Origin: Epiperipatus broadwayi
Lineage: Eukaryota; Onychophora; Udeonychophora; Euonychophora; Peripatidae
Assembly (NCBI GenBank): GCA_028023455.1
Contig: JAQFVV010012394.1
Coordinates: 26,797,053-26,861,052 of the forward strand
Reading direction: 5' to 3'
Length of the DNA stretch: 64,000 nucleotides
Part shown: positions 44,046 through 55,064 of the stretch, in pieces
Layout of the letters: every line of letters begins with the position of its first letter
How positions within the stretch are numbered: the first letter of the stretch is position 1
Notes under the pieces: model-generated
Told to the model about the DNA's origin: nothing
The model's database searches: none
The model's input: only the letters and a program-made list of their open reading frames with translations
Made by a program: the position numbers and the translations under genes

Positions 44046-46495
44046 TCTTCTATCCTATCCTGAGCTTCCTTGATGTTTTGAGTTGCAATCACTATATCAT
44101 CGGCATACATCATGTTCCAGGGTGCTTCCCTACGAATATCCTCTGTTAGGACATCAATAACGATATTAAATAGTAGGGGACTCAGGGCTGATCCCTGATG
44201 CACACCCACTTTCACCTGAAATGAGTCTGTTTCTCCTGAACTACATCTCACACTGGTTTGACAGCCTTGATACATATCTTGAATCAGATGAATGTATTTT
44301 TCCTGAACCAGCTTTTTCCTTAGGCATCTCCAAAGTTCATCTCTAGGTACTCTATCAAATGCTTTTTCCAAATCAATGAATATTAGAACAATTTCTTGGT
44401 TGACTTCTCTATGTTTTTCTATAAGTTGCCACAGTGCAAAAATTGCATCTGTGGTTCCTCTACCTGGCATAAAACCAAACTGTTCTTCACTGATGTCTAT
44501 TTCCTGCCATAGCCTATTTGCTATTATTCTCTCCCATATTTTCATTGTGTGGCTCATCAGCTTTATTCCTCGATAATTACTACATTCTAGAATATCTCCC
44601 TTATTCTTATAGATTGGAACCAAAATGCTTCTCCATTCATCTGGCATTTTCTCCGTGATCATGATGTTATTAAAAAGTTTGGTCAGAAAGGTGATTCCCT
44701 CTTCTCCCATTACCTTCCATACCTCTACAGGGATGTTATCTGGACCCACCGATTTCCCACATTTCATTCTTCTGACTGCTTGTCTAACTTCTTCCCTACT
44801 GATCTTTAAAGCTGGGCCCAAATTTGGAGTCCCAAATCCCTTGTCAATCTGAAAGTTTTCTTCATTTAGTAGGTGCTCATAATATTGCTGCCATCTAGCT
44901 ATGATTTCATTCTTGCCACACAACACCTTATTGTTAGAGTCTTTTATTCTATTTGCTTGGTAAGTATCTTTACCACTCTTATCTTGTTGTTTTGCAATAC
45001 ACAAAATCTTCTTAACTCCTTCTTCTTTCTCTAAACTTGAGTATGCGTCAAACTTGGCTTTGGCAACAGCTTTCTTTGCTTCTTTCTTTGCTATATTATA
45101 TTTGACCCTACTACTTTCCCCTCCATCTTTGTCCCACTCCTTTTTGGCTATTTTCTTATTCCCAATTTTTTTCTGCACTTCTGCATTCCACCACCAAGTC
45201 TCTTTATTCTCTTTTATCACACCCGATGTTTGGCCAAGAACTTGATCCCCAATTACACAGATGTTGTTTGCAGTACTTGTCCAAAGATCTTCCCCTTCTT
45301 CTTTGTCTTCAACCTTCATCAATTCATCAACAAATTGCTTTCTGTAGGCATCAACCTCAAGTTTCCACCATTTGGTCTTGATGATACCTCTTCTAGGATT
45401 TATTTTAATTCCTGTAAGATTAGCATGACACAGTAAAAGTCTGTGCTGTTGACCCATAGCTTCTACTGGAATAATCTTGCAATCCCATATATCTTTTAGG
45501 CCAATTCGTCTATACATAATATAGTCAATTTGGAATTCTCGTCCCCCACTCTTGTAAGTTATCTTTTGATTTGGGGGTTTCTTGAAGAAAGTGTTCAATA
45601 ATGCCATATCCATTGAAACAGCAAAATCAATTATTCTATCTCCCTCTTTATTTCTTTCCCCAATTCCCTGATTTCCCAGGATTCTTTCCAACCCACCATT
45701 TTCTCTGCCCACATGTCCATTCAAATCTCCACAAAGGAAGACCTTATCTGTTTGTTGAATTGAGCCCCAAATATCATCCATCTCACCCCAAAACTTATCT
45801 TTCTCATCCTCATCACATCCTGACTGTGGAGCATATGCACTAATCACAGTAATCACACAACTCTCCAAGTCAATTCTCATTGAGATAATCCTGTCATTAT
45901 ACCGAGTAACTTCCAATACCCTATGTTTCAAATTTGAGCTCAGTATAATTCCAACCCCATTTCTTTTAGAATCACTACCACAATAGAACAACTTGAAGCC
46001 ATTTCCCAGTTCCCTTGCCTTTTGGCCTTTCCACCTTGTTTCCTGAACTGCCACAATGTCCACTTTTCTTCTTATCATCATGTCCACAAGCTCACTACCT
46101 TTCCCAGTCATGGCGCCAACATTGAGAGTACCGACAATCAACCTGACCGAACAACCCCTCATCCTTCCTTCACTACTCAACCTCCTTTTCCTTTGAGCAA
46201 TCTTCTTTAACCGTATCCGCTCATGATATGGTAGCCCTTGTCCGCTTCTCGGTGGAGTCAGGCGAGGCCCCAACGCATCGCTTACAGGGTACGCCCTAGC
46301 AAGATCTCTGTCTGAATTTTTCCGCATCATGTAGTTTGAGTGGCAAGGTCCTGGTTTTATAGCCGCATGCCCTTGCTGCCACCAACCCATCATGGGCAAC
46401 CCCAGATGGGAAACCAGCATCTTTCTAGGTATTTGCAGTGCTATGGCCATTAAAGATGCTGCATCCATGCCCATAGATCTCTGGAACCAAGCCAT
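44021..46495 (-). CDS. RTE LINE ORF2, endonuclease and reverse transcriptase (824 codons)
   Basis: Makes the endonuclease that nicks target DNA and the RT that copies element RNA onto the nick. An N-terminal extension (~1-115) precedes the endonuclease: VGTLNVGAM (~121), QETRW (151-155), SAYAPQ (~219), GDLNGH (256-261), QIDYIM (~322) and QQHRLLL (349-355), the RTE version of the usual SDH motif. The RT follows: CNYRGI (~638), FIDLEKAFD (706-714), GVHQGSALSP (~764-773) and YADD (797-800). All catalytic residues seen are intact. The frame starts at the ATG at 46495 and ends by a frameshift near 44030, just after the YADD box; the next part is in the overlapping frame 43587-44045. It would otherwise be one protein of about 1,050 residues. 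Confidence 0.93.
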   Translation of the reverse strand: MAWFQRSMGMDAASLMAIALQIPRKMLVSHLGLPMMGWWQQGHAAIKPGPCHSNYMMRKNSDRDLARAYPVSDALGPRLTPPRSGQGLPYHERIRLKKIAQRKRRLSSEGRMRGCSVRLIVGTLNVGAMTGKGSELVDMMIRRKVDIVAVQETRWKGQKARELGNGFKLFYCGSDSKRNGVGIILSSNLKHRVLEVTRYNDRIISMRIDLESCVITVISAYAPQSGCDEDEKDKFWGEMDDIWGSIQQTDKVFLCGDLNGHVGRENGGLERILGNQGIGERNKEGDRIIDFAVSMDMALLNTFFKKPPNQKITYKSGGREFQIDYIMYRRIGLKDIWDCKIIPVEAMGQQHRLLLCHANLTGIKINPRRGIIKTKWWKLEVDAYRKQFVDELMKVEDKEEGEDLWTSTANNICVIGDQVLGQTSGVIKENKETWWWNAEVQKKIGNKKIAKKEWDKDGGESSRVKYNIAKKEAKKAVAKAKFDAYSSLEKEEGVKKILCIAKQQDKSGKDTYQANRIKDSNNKVLCGKNEIIARWQQYYEHLLNEENFQIDKGFGTPNLGPALKISREEVRQAVRRMKCGKSVGPDNIPVEVWKVMGEEGITFLTKLFNNIMITEKMPDEWRSILVPIYKNKGDILECSNYRGIKLMSHTMKIWERIIANRLWQEIDISEEQFGFMPGRGTTDAIFALWQLIEKHREVNQEIVLIFIDLEKAFDRVPRDELWRCLRKKLVQEKYIHLIQDMYQGCQTSVRCSSGETDSFQVKVGVHQGSALSPLLFNIVIDVLTEDIRREAPWNMMYADDIVIATQNIKEAQDRIEEWRKALEE

Positions 46496-46807
46496 TCCGA
46501 TATCTTCATCTTCTGCCTTGGGCCAGTAAAGATAATGCTGCTTTCTCCATTACCATGGCCATGGCCTCTGGGTATGGCGCCAGAAACTCGCCTTGGCACA
46601 ATGTTATCATTGGGTTTATGTGGTATTTAGCTGGAAACATAAGGAGCCACCCTTATGATCCCCCACACCCTATTAACATTGCCGCTGTTGGTTCAGGACT
46701 GCTTATTTGCCTAAATGCTTATTCACAGCTGACCCCCATATCTGGGGGCCATTCCCCTATCCACCACCTGGGGACCTGCCTGGTAGCAGTTACGGCTCTG
46801 CCTCAGG
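46496..46807 (-). promoter_or_regulatory. 5' UTR of the RTE LINE (likely internal promoter region)
   Basis: About 310 bp of comparatively GC-rich sequence between the target-site duplication and the ORF2 start. A full 5' UTR shows the insertion is not 5'-truncated. Promoter activity is expected for an autonomous LINE but no specific motif could be assigned. Confidence 0.6.
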
Positions 46808-46823
46808 GGCCAGAAATGTTACT
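46808..46823. repeat. Target-site duplication of the RTE LINE, right copy
   Basis: GGCCAGAAATGTTACT, identical to 43304-43319. Confidence 0.93.
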
Positions 46824-46829
46824 ATAGAT

Positions 46830-48010
46830 GGAAAAATAGGAGCTGCCTTTATTTTATCATATATTGTTAAGTTAAAAAAATTGAATGATTCATTATTATA
46901 ACAAAAAAAAAAATTATAAAACAAACTATAATTACAATATTATTCATCTCATTAAGACTCAGACCATTAAAAGCTACCAAGTTATCTTATTGTCCAACTA
47001 AATTAGATTGGAAAATAAATAATAAACTCACATTTTCACTAAAATAATACCCACAATTCAATTTAATATCCCAAGAATATGTAAAATTCATTAAATGGAT
47101 AGCCTAACTTTCATTATTCTGTATAAGAGTTGTTCATTTATTTTTTTCACTACTTTTCAAAAAAGGTAACACTAGCTTCAATGGAGTTAATGTTACAGCT
47201 GATATGATGACCATGAATAGAAATATGGATTACATTATTACTAGCAATCTGATTTTTAATTTCCTTTGCCTATATTCTGTTGAAGAAAATATGTTTTTGG
47301 TTTTGATCCCCATTATTTCAAATTAAAATGTCAGAGGCTTCACTATTTTATCATTTAATTTCAACCTGCCATGTTGGAACAAACTGTGCTAAAAGAATGG
47401 CAATTTATCACTGACGATAATCAAGGATCCAGTCAGTTGTAGTATCCTCTTACCTAGTGTAAAAAGAACATCCTGATGAAAAGGTGAAGAGGAGCATGGA
47501 GACATCTTTTTAAACCCCATACCCAAGTTGTTAATTTTATAATAAAATATGGCATCATGTCATAAAAAAGAGAATGCAAAAATCACAAAGATATATCATA
47601 TATATTATTATATGCTGATCATGAATTTTGTGTTATGGCAAAGATATGATATCTAATGGATTATCCTCAGGTTTCATATACAATTCCAATTTTAATAAAT
47701 ATGCATGTGTTATAGACTCGAATAATTTAACAAAAAGTATAGCATAATACAAAAATAACTCAACTCTCTAACAGTTAACTCTATATAAAACATTTTTATA
47801 AAGCTTTTAATGAATTAAGCCTATGAGTATTGATTATTAGATTTTATACCAATATTTAACACCTTTAAATGTATTCCTTTATGGACATTTTCTCCAAGGT
47901 GAAAATCTGACTTCAAGCATGATATATGGGTTTAAAATCATCAATGCATGCAGAGAAAGAATACACTATAGAAAATAAAATAAAAATTATATTTTTTACT
48001 GCAGCTATGC
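46830..48010. other. No recognised feature
   Basis: AT-rich DNA without exon-like frames or family matches. Confidence 0.4.
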
Positions 48011-48014
48011 CCCC

Positions 48015-48340
48015 CCCTCACTGTAATCCTTAGTAATTAATAGATGCCAGATGGTAGTGCTTAATAAATCCCTATCCAGTGCTGCTTTATTCACTGTTTC
48101 CAGACTAACTTCAAGAATCAGTGAGGAACTTTGGATTCTGGGACAGTGCACTTGAATGGTGTCTAGAGGTGCATTAAGATCCAGTGTACACTGTTTTAAG
48201 ATCCAGAGAAGTCCTAAGCTTGAAACAAATTCTGGGGATATTTGATAAGGTAGCATTGAACAGGGATTTTTAGATATCATCTGGTATTTATTAATCACTA
48301 AAGCTTACAACAGATGGCATAGTTGTAGTAAAATAAAAAG
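48015..48340. mobile_element. Foldback family F, diverged full-length copy
   Basis: Left: GTAATTAATAGATGCCAGAT, AAATCCCTATCCAGTGCTGC, TCAGTGAGGAACTTTGGATT. Right: TTCTGGGGATATTTGATAAG, AACAGGGATTTTTAGATATC and CATCTGGTATTTATTAATCA. The open frame at 48005-48298 (minus) is a by-product of this repeat. Confidence 0.65.
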
Positions 48341-48611
48341 AGTATGCTGCAGAAACAGCAATATGCAAGATGAAATCAAGTGATAGAGCCAAGTGATAAT
48401 TTGCTGACATAAAAATAGGTTAACAATAAACTTATCTTAATAGCCAAATAAAGAAATATATAACCAGATTCAAAATATAGAAATTAGAAAATATGTATTT
48501 AAAATGACCTGCATCCTACTATTTCACCTTTCTTTAAAATAAGATATATTAATTATCTAATTACTACAACAATTAATATAATAGGCTCATTTATCACAGA
48601 AATAACCAAGC

Positions 48612-49110
48612 ATATTGTCATATCTGACCTTGCCTTTAGAAATGGACTATTCCAGATTCCTTGTCTGATTGGCTAACACCCAGTTGCTATCTAATGGGGG
48701 GTGTCCTTCGTTGGGGTTTGCACACATAATCTGAGTGTTTCCAGTAAGGTAGGGGATCTGCCATCAAACAGTCAGCCTTTTTGAAGGCAAGGTAGAGAGC
48801 AATTACTTCTGACAACCTGAACAACTAAATGTGCTCTCCAATAAACCCTCTGCCATCAGCAAAGGTATTTTCTTTAGTCATTATTGTGATGTCTACACAT
48901 TGAGGCAGGTCCACCTAAGGACTGGAAACTGCTATGTCTGCAGCCAACTCAAAGCAAGCTGTCCTGCACAGCCGGAAGAGTCTGAACTAGAGCCGATTTG
49001 AGGCAAGCTGCACTGCACAGCCAGAAAAGTCATTCTTGAACTCACAAGGCAGACTATTTACATAGCTGGAAGTGAGTTCCATTACTTGGCATGTCAACCT
49101 CAGCATTAAA
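48612..49110. repeat. Dispersed repeat R, second copy
   Basis: TTGTCATATCTGACCTTGCC and ATGGACTATTCCAGATTCC match the start of the repeat at 11805; GGCAAGCTGCACTGCACAGC and related blocks near 48950-49060 match its end. Those end blocks occur at least twice here (AGCAAGCTGTCCTGCACAGC and AGGCAAGCTGCACTGCACAG), so the copy has an internal tandem duplication. The repeat is GC-richer than its surroundings. Confidence 0.55.
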
Positions 49111-49119
49111 TTGTATAGA

Positions 49120-50135
49120 CCATATTTATATGTTTTATTAACTAACATGTGTGTATATTTTTGTCGCTAATAAATTATACATATTAATTGTTGAATAGTG
49201 TCATCATTTGTCTGTTGGTTTGGAACCGAACCTGTAAATTTTGCCAAACACAACACATATTATACAAAATAATAAAATAAAATATTATTAAATATCAATA
49301 ACATAAAAAAAAATTTATATTTTTGTGGGAAAAAGTTATTACGGACAATTATTTTTGGCATCATTGGATTTGAAAGTATTACTTTTATATATATGGTTAT
49401 ATAATAAATTATAAGCACACATAGATTGTTTGTCATCTGATTTATTTATATATATATATATATGAATGCTTTTTGAAGTGAACATATATATTTCTTAAAT
49501 GCTATTCTTTGTTGTAAAATGGTTTCTTCAATTGTGAATTATTATTGTTTGATGGTTTACTTGAATTTCTGGGTGATTTCTGATGAGATAGATTTTGTTT
49601 CCTTTGATAATTTTTCCATTAATTCTTTATAACTTATTCATTTTGGTATATTACTTTTCAGATGGATGACTGTTGTTGTAGATGGATGATCCTTTGGACT
49701 TCTTTACATTACACAAGATATCACATATCAATTAGTTACCTATAGGAAAATTAGAAAAATTAGATGACCCAATTGGAGATTGCTCTAGTCACTCATATTA
49801 TCTGAATCAGTGGCAAACAAATAAATACAATGTTCTTTAGCATACTGGATAATTAATTTAATACTTGCATCCATAATTACAGTTACTCTTTTAATACCAT
49901 CTGACTATTATTTTAGTAACAGTGTATTTTAATAATAGTATCGATCTTTACACCTTCAACTATTCTTATTCTTTAGATTTTCAACAAGTAGCTTCTTTTC
50001 AAGCTTTTCAGCTAACTTTTTGAGTGTTTATGAGCCTTTATATATCTGACTGTCTGATATATTATTTTAAAAACAATCTTTATCATATATTGATTTATTT
50101 CTTCTATCATATCACTTACCTATTGTCCTGAATAT
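49120..50135. other. No recognised feature
   Basis: AT-rich DNA with TA microsatellites near 49440-49460. Confidence 0.4.
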
Positions 50136-50137
50136 TT

Positions 50138-50265
50138 TGATGCAGTGGAAGAGTTCATTCTTGGGGGTGTAAGGTCTTTGAAAAAATTTCAGTTATGACC
50201 CATCTGGTGCTTGAACATCATAAGAACTCCCAAGCAATAGAACCGTTTGATTATTTTATTTTTTA
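50138..50265 (+). mobile_element. SINE family A copy
   Basis: ATTTTGATGCAGTGGAAGAG at the head; CCATCTGGTGCTTGAACATC, ATAAGAACTCCCAAGCAATA and GAACC followed by GATTATTT at the end. Confidence 0.72.
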
Positions 50266-50269
50266 CTAT

Positions 50270-51780
50270 AACTGTTGTCTTGGTCCTTGTGTTTAATAAT
50301 TGCTCAGTGGGTCTGCTTATAGTTTAGCTGGCACTAATAAAAGTATTACTTATTTACCACTTTATTTTAGCATTAAATTCCTTCTTTGCTCATACAATAT
50401 TTCAGATTTAATTGCCTTTTACAAACAATTAGCTTTTACAAATATAACATTGCATACCTTTAACACAGACAAATTTAACACAATAAATGCATTGTTAAGT
50501 GTGCTGGGGTGGTAAAGTAAATAGCAAAATGTCTGACTTTCTCGTTATTAGATATGCTGTAGGTGATTTTTTTTTTTGATTTTTTTTCTCTTATAGAAAC
50601 ATAATAGACTAATAAATTAATAATTTTTATTGGTCATTTATTTGATTAGTTTCTTTAACATAAAACTATGATCTCTTCCTTTAAAGTCAGTATTATCTTT
50701 AAGTGTATTGTAAAATTTTGCATTATTCTTTAAAAATAATTTATTATGCAAAATACTGCACATCAAATTTAGAAGGAATAATAAAGAAAGAAAAAAATGT
50801 ATGTGATTTCAATATAAACCAAAGAAATTTTATTAATATGCATATAGAATCATGTAAAGTGCTCAAGAAAAAAAATGGCTGCCCAAATATCATAAAATTG
50901 GCAAATTTAATGGGTTTTTTTGTTTATTTACATTTTTCTTTGGATAGAATATAACTGAAGTCATGTAATTAGATACAATGCAAAGCACAGATGCACTGTA
51001 CAGTACAGTTATATAGATGTGAAGAAACAAAGTATGGCAATCTTACTTAATTCTCAACCAAAATAATACTTTGACCAAGTATATAATCCATTTGAAATAA
51101 TACATTATAATACATGACTTGCTGTTAGAAGTTTTCATTTCAATTGAGAATTATAAATAATTGTTGTTTATTGAGCACATATATAACTATATTGCCTAGT
51201 TACAGATTCATAACATTTTGAGTACTAATTAAAAGCAGCCATCTTTTGATTAGGTTGTAACTCTGTTAGTGTACTATGTATTTTCAGCCAGCAAAACTGT
51301 TTTTGACTGGTTGTTGCATTCAAATCACCAGTGGCTGTAGATTTTAATTAGATTTTAAATAGAGTTCTCATTTATAAAATGTTTCACCATCTACTAAAAA
51401 CATTAAATTACTAATGTACTATATATATACACGTACATATTATACACAAAATGTCTGTATTGCAGCACACACATGTGCTTCTGTTAATCAATTATAGGGC
51501 TTAAATGTAAAAGCATTTCTCATTAGATTTACCACTTGAGCAGTTTTAAAAATATTCAGACATTGTTCAAGTAATGTTAAAGTGTACCCTCCAGTATTTA
51601 TAGGTATCTAAAAATAGACACAATGGAGTCACTCCAAAATAAAACATCTTACAAATCAATAAAATAAAGTGTAATAGAATTTTTAAAATAAAATGAATAG
51701 AAAGAATCTTTGAAAATTTCACATAACATCAATTCAAATACTGTGTATGATTAAATGATTTAAATCTATAAAATATAATT
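50270..51780. other. No recognised gene
   Basis: AT-rich. Short plus-strand frames at 50300-50515 and 50703-50954 lack motifs and exon context. Confidence 0.35.
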
Positions 51781-51784
51781 TATT

Positions 51785-51870
51785 TTTCACCCCTAAAACA
51801 TATAATCCAGTGGTAAGAATAGCATATTCAAGAGCTAAACATTCCTGAATCAATTCCCAGCTCAAGGAAA
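51785..51870 (+). mobile_element. tRNA-like SINE scrap
   Basis: TAATCCAGTGGTAAGAATAG resembles a box A region and CTGAATCAATTCCCAGCTC a box B region about 35 bp later. The spacing is right for a tRNA-derived SINE, but I cannot connect it firmly to families A-D. Confidence 0.4.
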
Positions 51871-52036
51871 GTAGAAAAATGCAAAAATTGCCTGATCAAT
51901 TGAGCCCATTAGTTTTATACTCTGCATTGGCCTTCTAACTTATAAAAATTTTAAATGACAAAATAAATATTAAAAAAAAAAACAAAATCTAACACACAAC
52001 ACACATGTATATATAAAATCACATTATCATTGTCCT

Positions 52037-52243
52037 CATGCTTAAACAAACCAATAGAATATCAGAAATCTGTTGTCAAGGCAACATTACAGATTAGAAA
52101 GTAAATGAAATCCATTCACATTTATTGCCAAATTGTAATTTACTCTTACAACAGATTGCTAATATTCTATTGATAGATTTCATTTACTTCCTAGTGTTGT
52201 CTTGACAAGAGATGTTGATATTCTATTGTTTTGTTTGATTATG
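52037..52243. mobile_element. Foldback element, ~70-bp arms
   Basis: Left arm 52037-52112 (AACCAATAGAATATCAG, TGTTGTCAAGGCAACA, AAGTAAATGAAATC) and right arm 52176-52243 (GATTTCATTTACTTCC, TGTTGTCTTGACAAGAG, ATATTCTATTG) are imperfect reverse complements. The AATCTGTTGTCAAGGCAACC block recurs alone near 59911. Confidence 0.7.
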
Positions 52244-52334
52244 AAAATAGTAACAATGTAATCTCTTATAACATCCAGTTACTGTTGGCACTTATGGTTT
52301 ATGATATATATATATGTAAGTGATTTAATAAATG

Positions 52335-52925
52335 AAGTTTTCCATTTTTAATTTGGAATCTAAAGCCATGATCATATTAAGGTAGCAGCCAATCAAGATT
52401 GGCTATCTGTGGCTGAGAAAAAGACCATACTTTAAGCACTAATGTGCAAATAAAAGGAATTCTGTTTGATTGCAACCCAAACATATATTGATGCAAGAAA
52501 TCAAAATACAATTATTTTTCTAATTTATTACTTTGTAATAGATTTCATCTGTAAATCAAGTCATAATTTGATATTTAATGGGAGTTATAGATGAAAATAT
52601 GTAATATGTGGAATTTTCCCCTCCAAAGCCATGATCTTACTGAGGCAATAGCCAATCAAGGTTAGCTGTCTGGGGTTGAGGAAGAGAGTACACTCTCCAT
52701 ACTAAAATGCAATCAAAAGGAATTCTCTTCTGATTGCAATTCCTGCTGTTATATAGAATTCAAAGTGTTACAATAAACAAATCTAGATGTAAGAACTCAA
52801 AGTATAACAGCTTTTCTTGTTTCTTAATTTATAATAGACTTCTCCACTGATAAGTCAAGTACTATAATTTAATATTTAGTGGATTATATAGATAAAAATA
52901 TTTAACATGTGGAGTTTTCCATATA
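52335..52925. repeat. Direct duplication, unit about 280-300 bp, two copies
   Basis: AAAGCCATGATCATATTAAG with GCCAATCAAGATTGGCTATC (near 52363-52407) recurs as AAAGCCATGATCTTACTGAG with GCCAATCAAGGTTAGCTGTC (near 52626-52670). Both are followed by AAAAGGAATTCT, GATTGCAA and an AAATATNTAANATGTGGA block. The copies have diverged noticeably. Confidence 0.75.
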
Positions 52926-53084
52926 CATATAAGAAATATTCAGGAAGTCAACTATTTTTCACTTATATCTCTAGACAATAGAGTGCATGTCTATTTTTAT
53001 GGCATAAATGTGAAAAGTAATTGGCTTCTACAAAATATTTCACAAGTGTATAAATCACTATACTATCAGTTATATGTATATATA

Positions 53085-53632
53085 CAGGGCCTTTCAGAGA
53101 AAATGTGAGGTCTGGAGCAACTAAAGTTTTAGAGGCTCTTCAAAATTTAAAATAAGAATGTGGGGAAAGAGAGTTGAAGAAATGTGTTTTTACTTACAGG
53201 GCCAAAAACAGGACTATGGCAGCAGTTAGTTATAAGTCGCAGAAATGGGTAAGAAGATCAGATCCAGATAGCACTTGGATAGGGTAGATTCACTCTAGCA
53301 CTGTTAGTGTCATAAAACATTGTTAGCACAGAACTGACTGACAGGGATCTGAGACTGTTAGTTAGTTCTGCCAGTCACTGAGTGCTGCAGTCACTTTCAT
53401 CTCAGAGTCATCAAATTGGCACTTCAACTCTAAACTGACTTACATTTTTGATTCATGGTATGCCTGCTTGGAAAAGTTTTTCTCAAATATTTTTTGGGGG
53501 AATTTAACTACAAAATTAATGCCATTCTAAGAACTGTGACATCACTTTGCCTTCTATATTTTTGTTTAACATATTGAGTTGCCAAGTTGAGGCCCAGGCA
53601 GTTGCCCCTTCTGATCCCCTCTGATTGGCCCT
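53085..53632. mobile_element. hAT-like non-autonomous element (MITE), about 548 bp
   Basis: The left end starts CAGGGCCTTTCAGAG. The right end, reverse complemented, reads AGGGCCAATCAGAGGGG, then GGGGCAACTGCCTGGGCCTC. CAGGGCC ends followed by a CAACTGCC...GGGCCTC segment are typical of one large group of hAT elements. No transposase frame remains. An 8-bp duplication could not be fixed because both flanks are TA repeats. A hairpin CAGAACTGACTGACAG with CTGTTAGTTAGTTCTG lies inside at 53327-53368. Confidence 0.6.
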
Positions 53633-53677
53633 ATATATGTGTGTGTGTAAATTAATAATATAGTGATGTATATAATT

Positions 53678-53914
53678 GTAATCTTGTGGAAGGAAATTAA
53701 TCTTTACATATGTGCTATTATAAGTAATTTGCCAATTGAAATATCAGGCTTCAAATCCTGATTTAAGGACAGTCAATAAGGGTTGGTTTATATAAAAATA
53801 AACTCTAAGCATAAGTGTTATGCTTACACTTTTAAAACTCTTATTGATGGGTGAGTGCATGTAAATTTAATCTAATAGTGCATGTATGAAAATTAATTTC
53901 CTTCCACAAGATTA
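53678..53914. mobile_element. Foldback with 24-bp perfect terminal inverted repeats
   Basis: GTAATCTTGTGGAAGGAAAT plus TAAT at 53678-53701 is exactly complementary to 53891-53914. Inner blocks (GTCAATAAGGG and CTCTTATTGATGG) continue the pairing imperfectly. Confidence 0.75.
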
Positions 53915-53929
53915 CTATATATATATATA

Positions 53930-54790
53930 TATATAAATCGAGAAAGAGTAAGAATTTGAATTAAAAATTTAAATCTATGCAATAATAAACTATCAAAATT
54001 ATAAACACCCAATGAATGTTGACTTGACATATCATCAGAAATATCAGATCTTTAACACATTAACCTCAATCAGAAACTGGTAGAACTAAGATTACTTTTA
54101 TTCATTTTATTTTCATGTGTGAAGATTTAATTAACCATATTTGCTATTGTTAAGGTAATTATATGTAAAAGTAACAACAGTCAATTACAAAACTAATATA
54201 TGTTAGTGAAAATCAATTCTATACCTTCAAAACAATCTAAATAAATATTTTAAATTTACTTAACAGAACAAGTCCAAAATTGCAAACTTAAAAAAAAGAT
54301 TTGCTAGTCAATTCCTAGCCTCCACCCTTCATTAGCAAGGCCAAATCTTCAATACACTAACCTCCATGCTCATAAGGCATCTTTTTTCATACATGGCTAT
54401 CATTTTTATGTAATTCTAATAATGTGATATTTTAAGGAATAATTTAAATACAGGGATTATTTTCTAACTGAATTGTTACATATGAATGTTGTAATATTTC
54501 CATTACAGACATCATTGTATATATTTGGTTAGAATCCTCCAACCAATCATGAATTGGGATGCAATGTTTCTTTTTTAAAAAAAAAAAACTTTCCATTTAT
54601 CTTAATTTATTCACATTTTCTAGTGAGCAAAAGACTAAGAAAAATGAAAAAGTAATTCAAATAGCAAATTAAGATGAAACTGTTATGTTCTAACATATTC
54701 AAACCAATATTGAATCTCACAGGCAGTTAATCATAAAAAATACATATGGTTAAGTTTTAATATATATATTGAATTAAATATTTGCATGGA
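53930..54790. other. No recognised feature
   Basis: AT-rich DNA without exon-like frames. Confidence 0.4.
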
Positions 54791-54798
54791 TTGTTATT

Positions 54799-54898
54799 AT
54801 AATAATAGAAATGAGGAGATAATATCCATGTAACATCAAAAGTTAAAGGTTATTTCTATTTACATGGATATCATTTCCTCATTTCTATTCTTTATTAT
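54799..54898. mobile_element. Small foldback, ~100 bp
   Basis: ATAATAGAAATGAGGAGATA with ATATCCATGTAA on the left pairs with TTACATGGATAT and CATTTCCTCATTTCTATTC on the right. Confidence 0.75.
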
Positions 54899-55064
54899 AT
54901 ATATGGAGGGTTAGGTATGTGTAACACTGAAAGAGATAAAATTTCAGATATATAAATGCAAAACCCATAGTAACAATGTCTACTTCATTATGATGAAAAA
55001 TGTGCCTACCTTCATCTTGCTATCTAAGATCTTATATAGATCAGACAATTATAAGTATTAAGGG

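Larger units (their letters stand above)
43320..46807 (-). mobile_element. Full-length RTE-type LINE, about 3.49 kb
   Basis: The element reads on the minus strand from a GC-rich 5' UTR (46807 to 46496) through one large ORF2 to a short 3' tail of GAA and GGA triplets (plus strand CTCCTCCTCCTTCTTCTTCC, 43320-43339). It is bounded by a perfect 16-bp target-site duplication. The length, single main ORF with endonuclease and RT, minimal 3' UTR after the stop at 43361 and triplet tail fit the RTE clade. Frameshifts near 44030, 43590 and 43530 inactivate this copy. Base composition is visibly GC-richer than the surrounding DNA. Confidence 0.93.

Noticed and set aside
43578-46210. Many plus-strand frames of 60-104 codons
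   Set aside because: All are antisense shadows of the RTE LINE ORF2 on the minus strand.
53678-53914. LTR retrotransposon ends
   Set aside because: The terminal repeats are inverted, not direct, and there is no primer-binding site or polypurine tract; no LTR element was found anywhere in the window.
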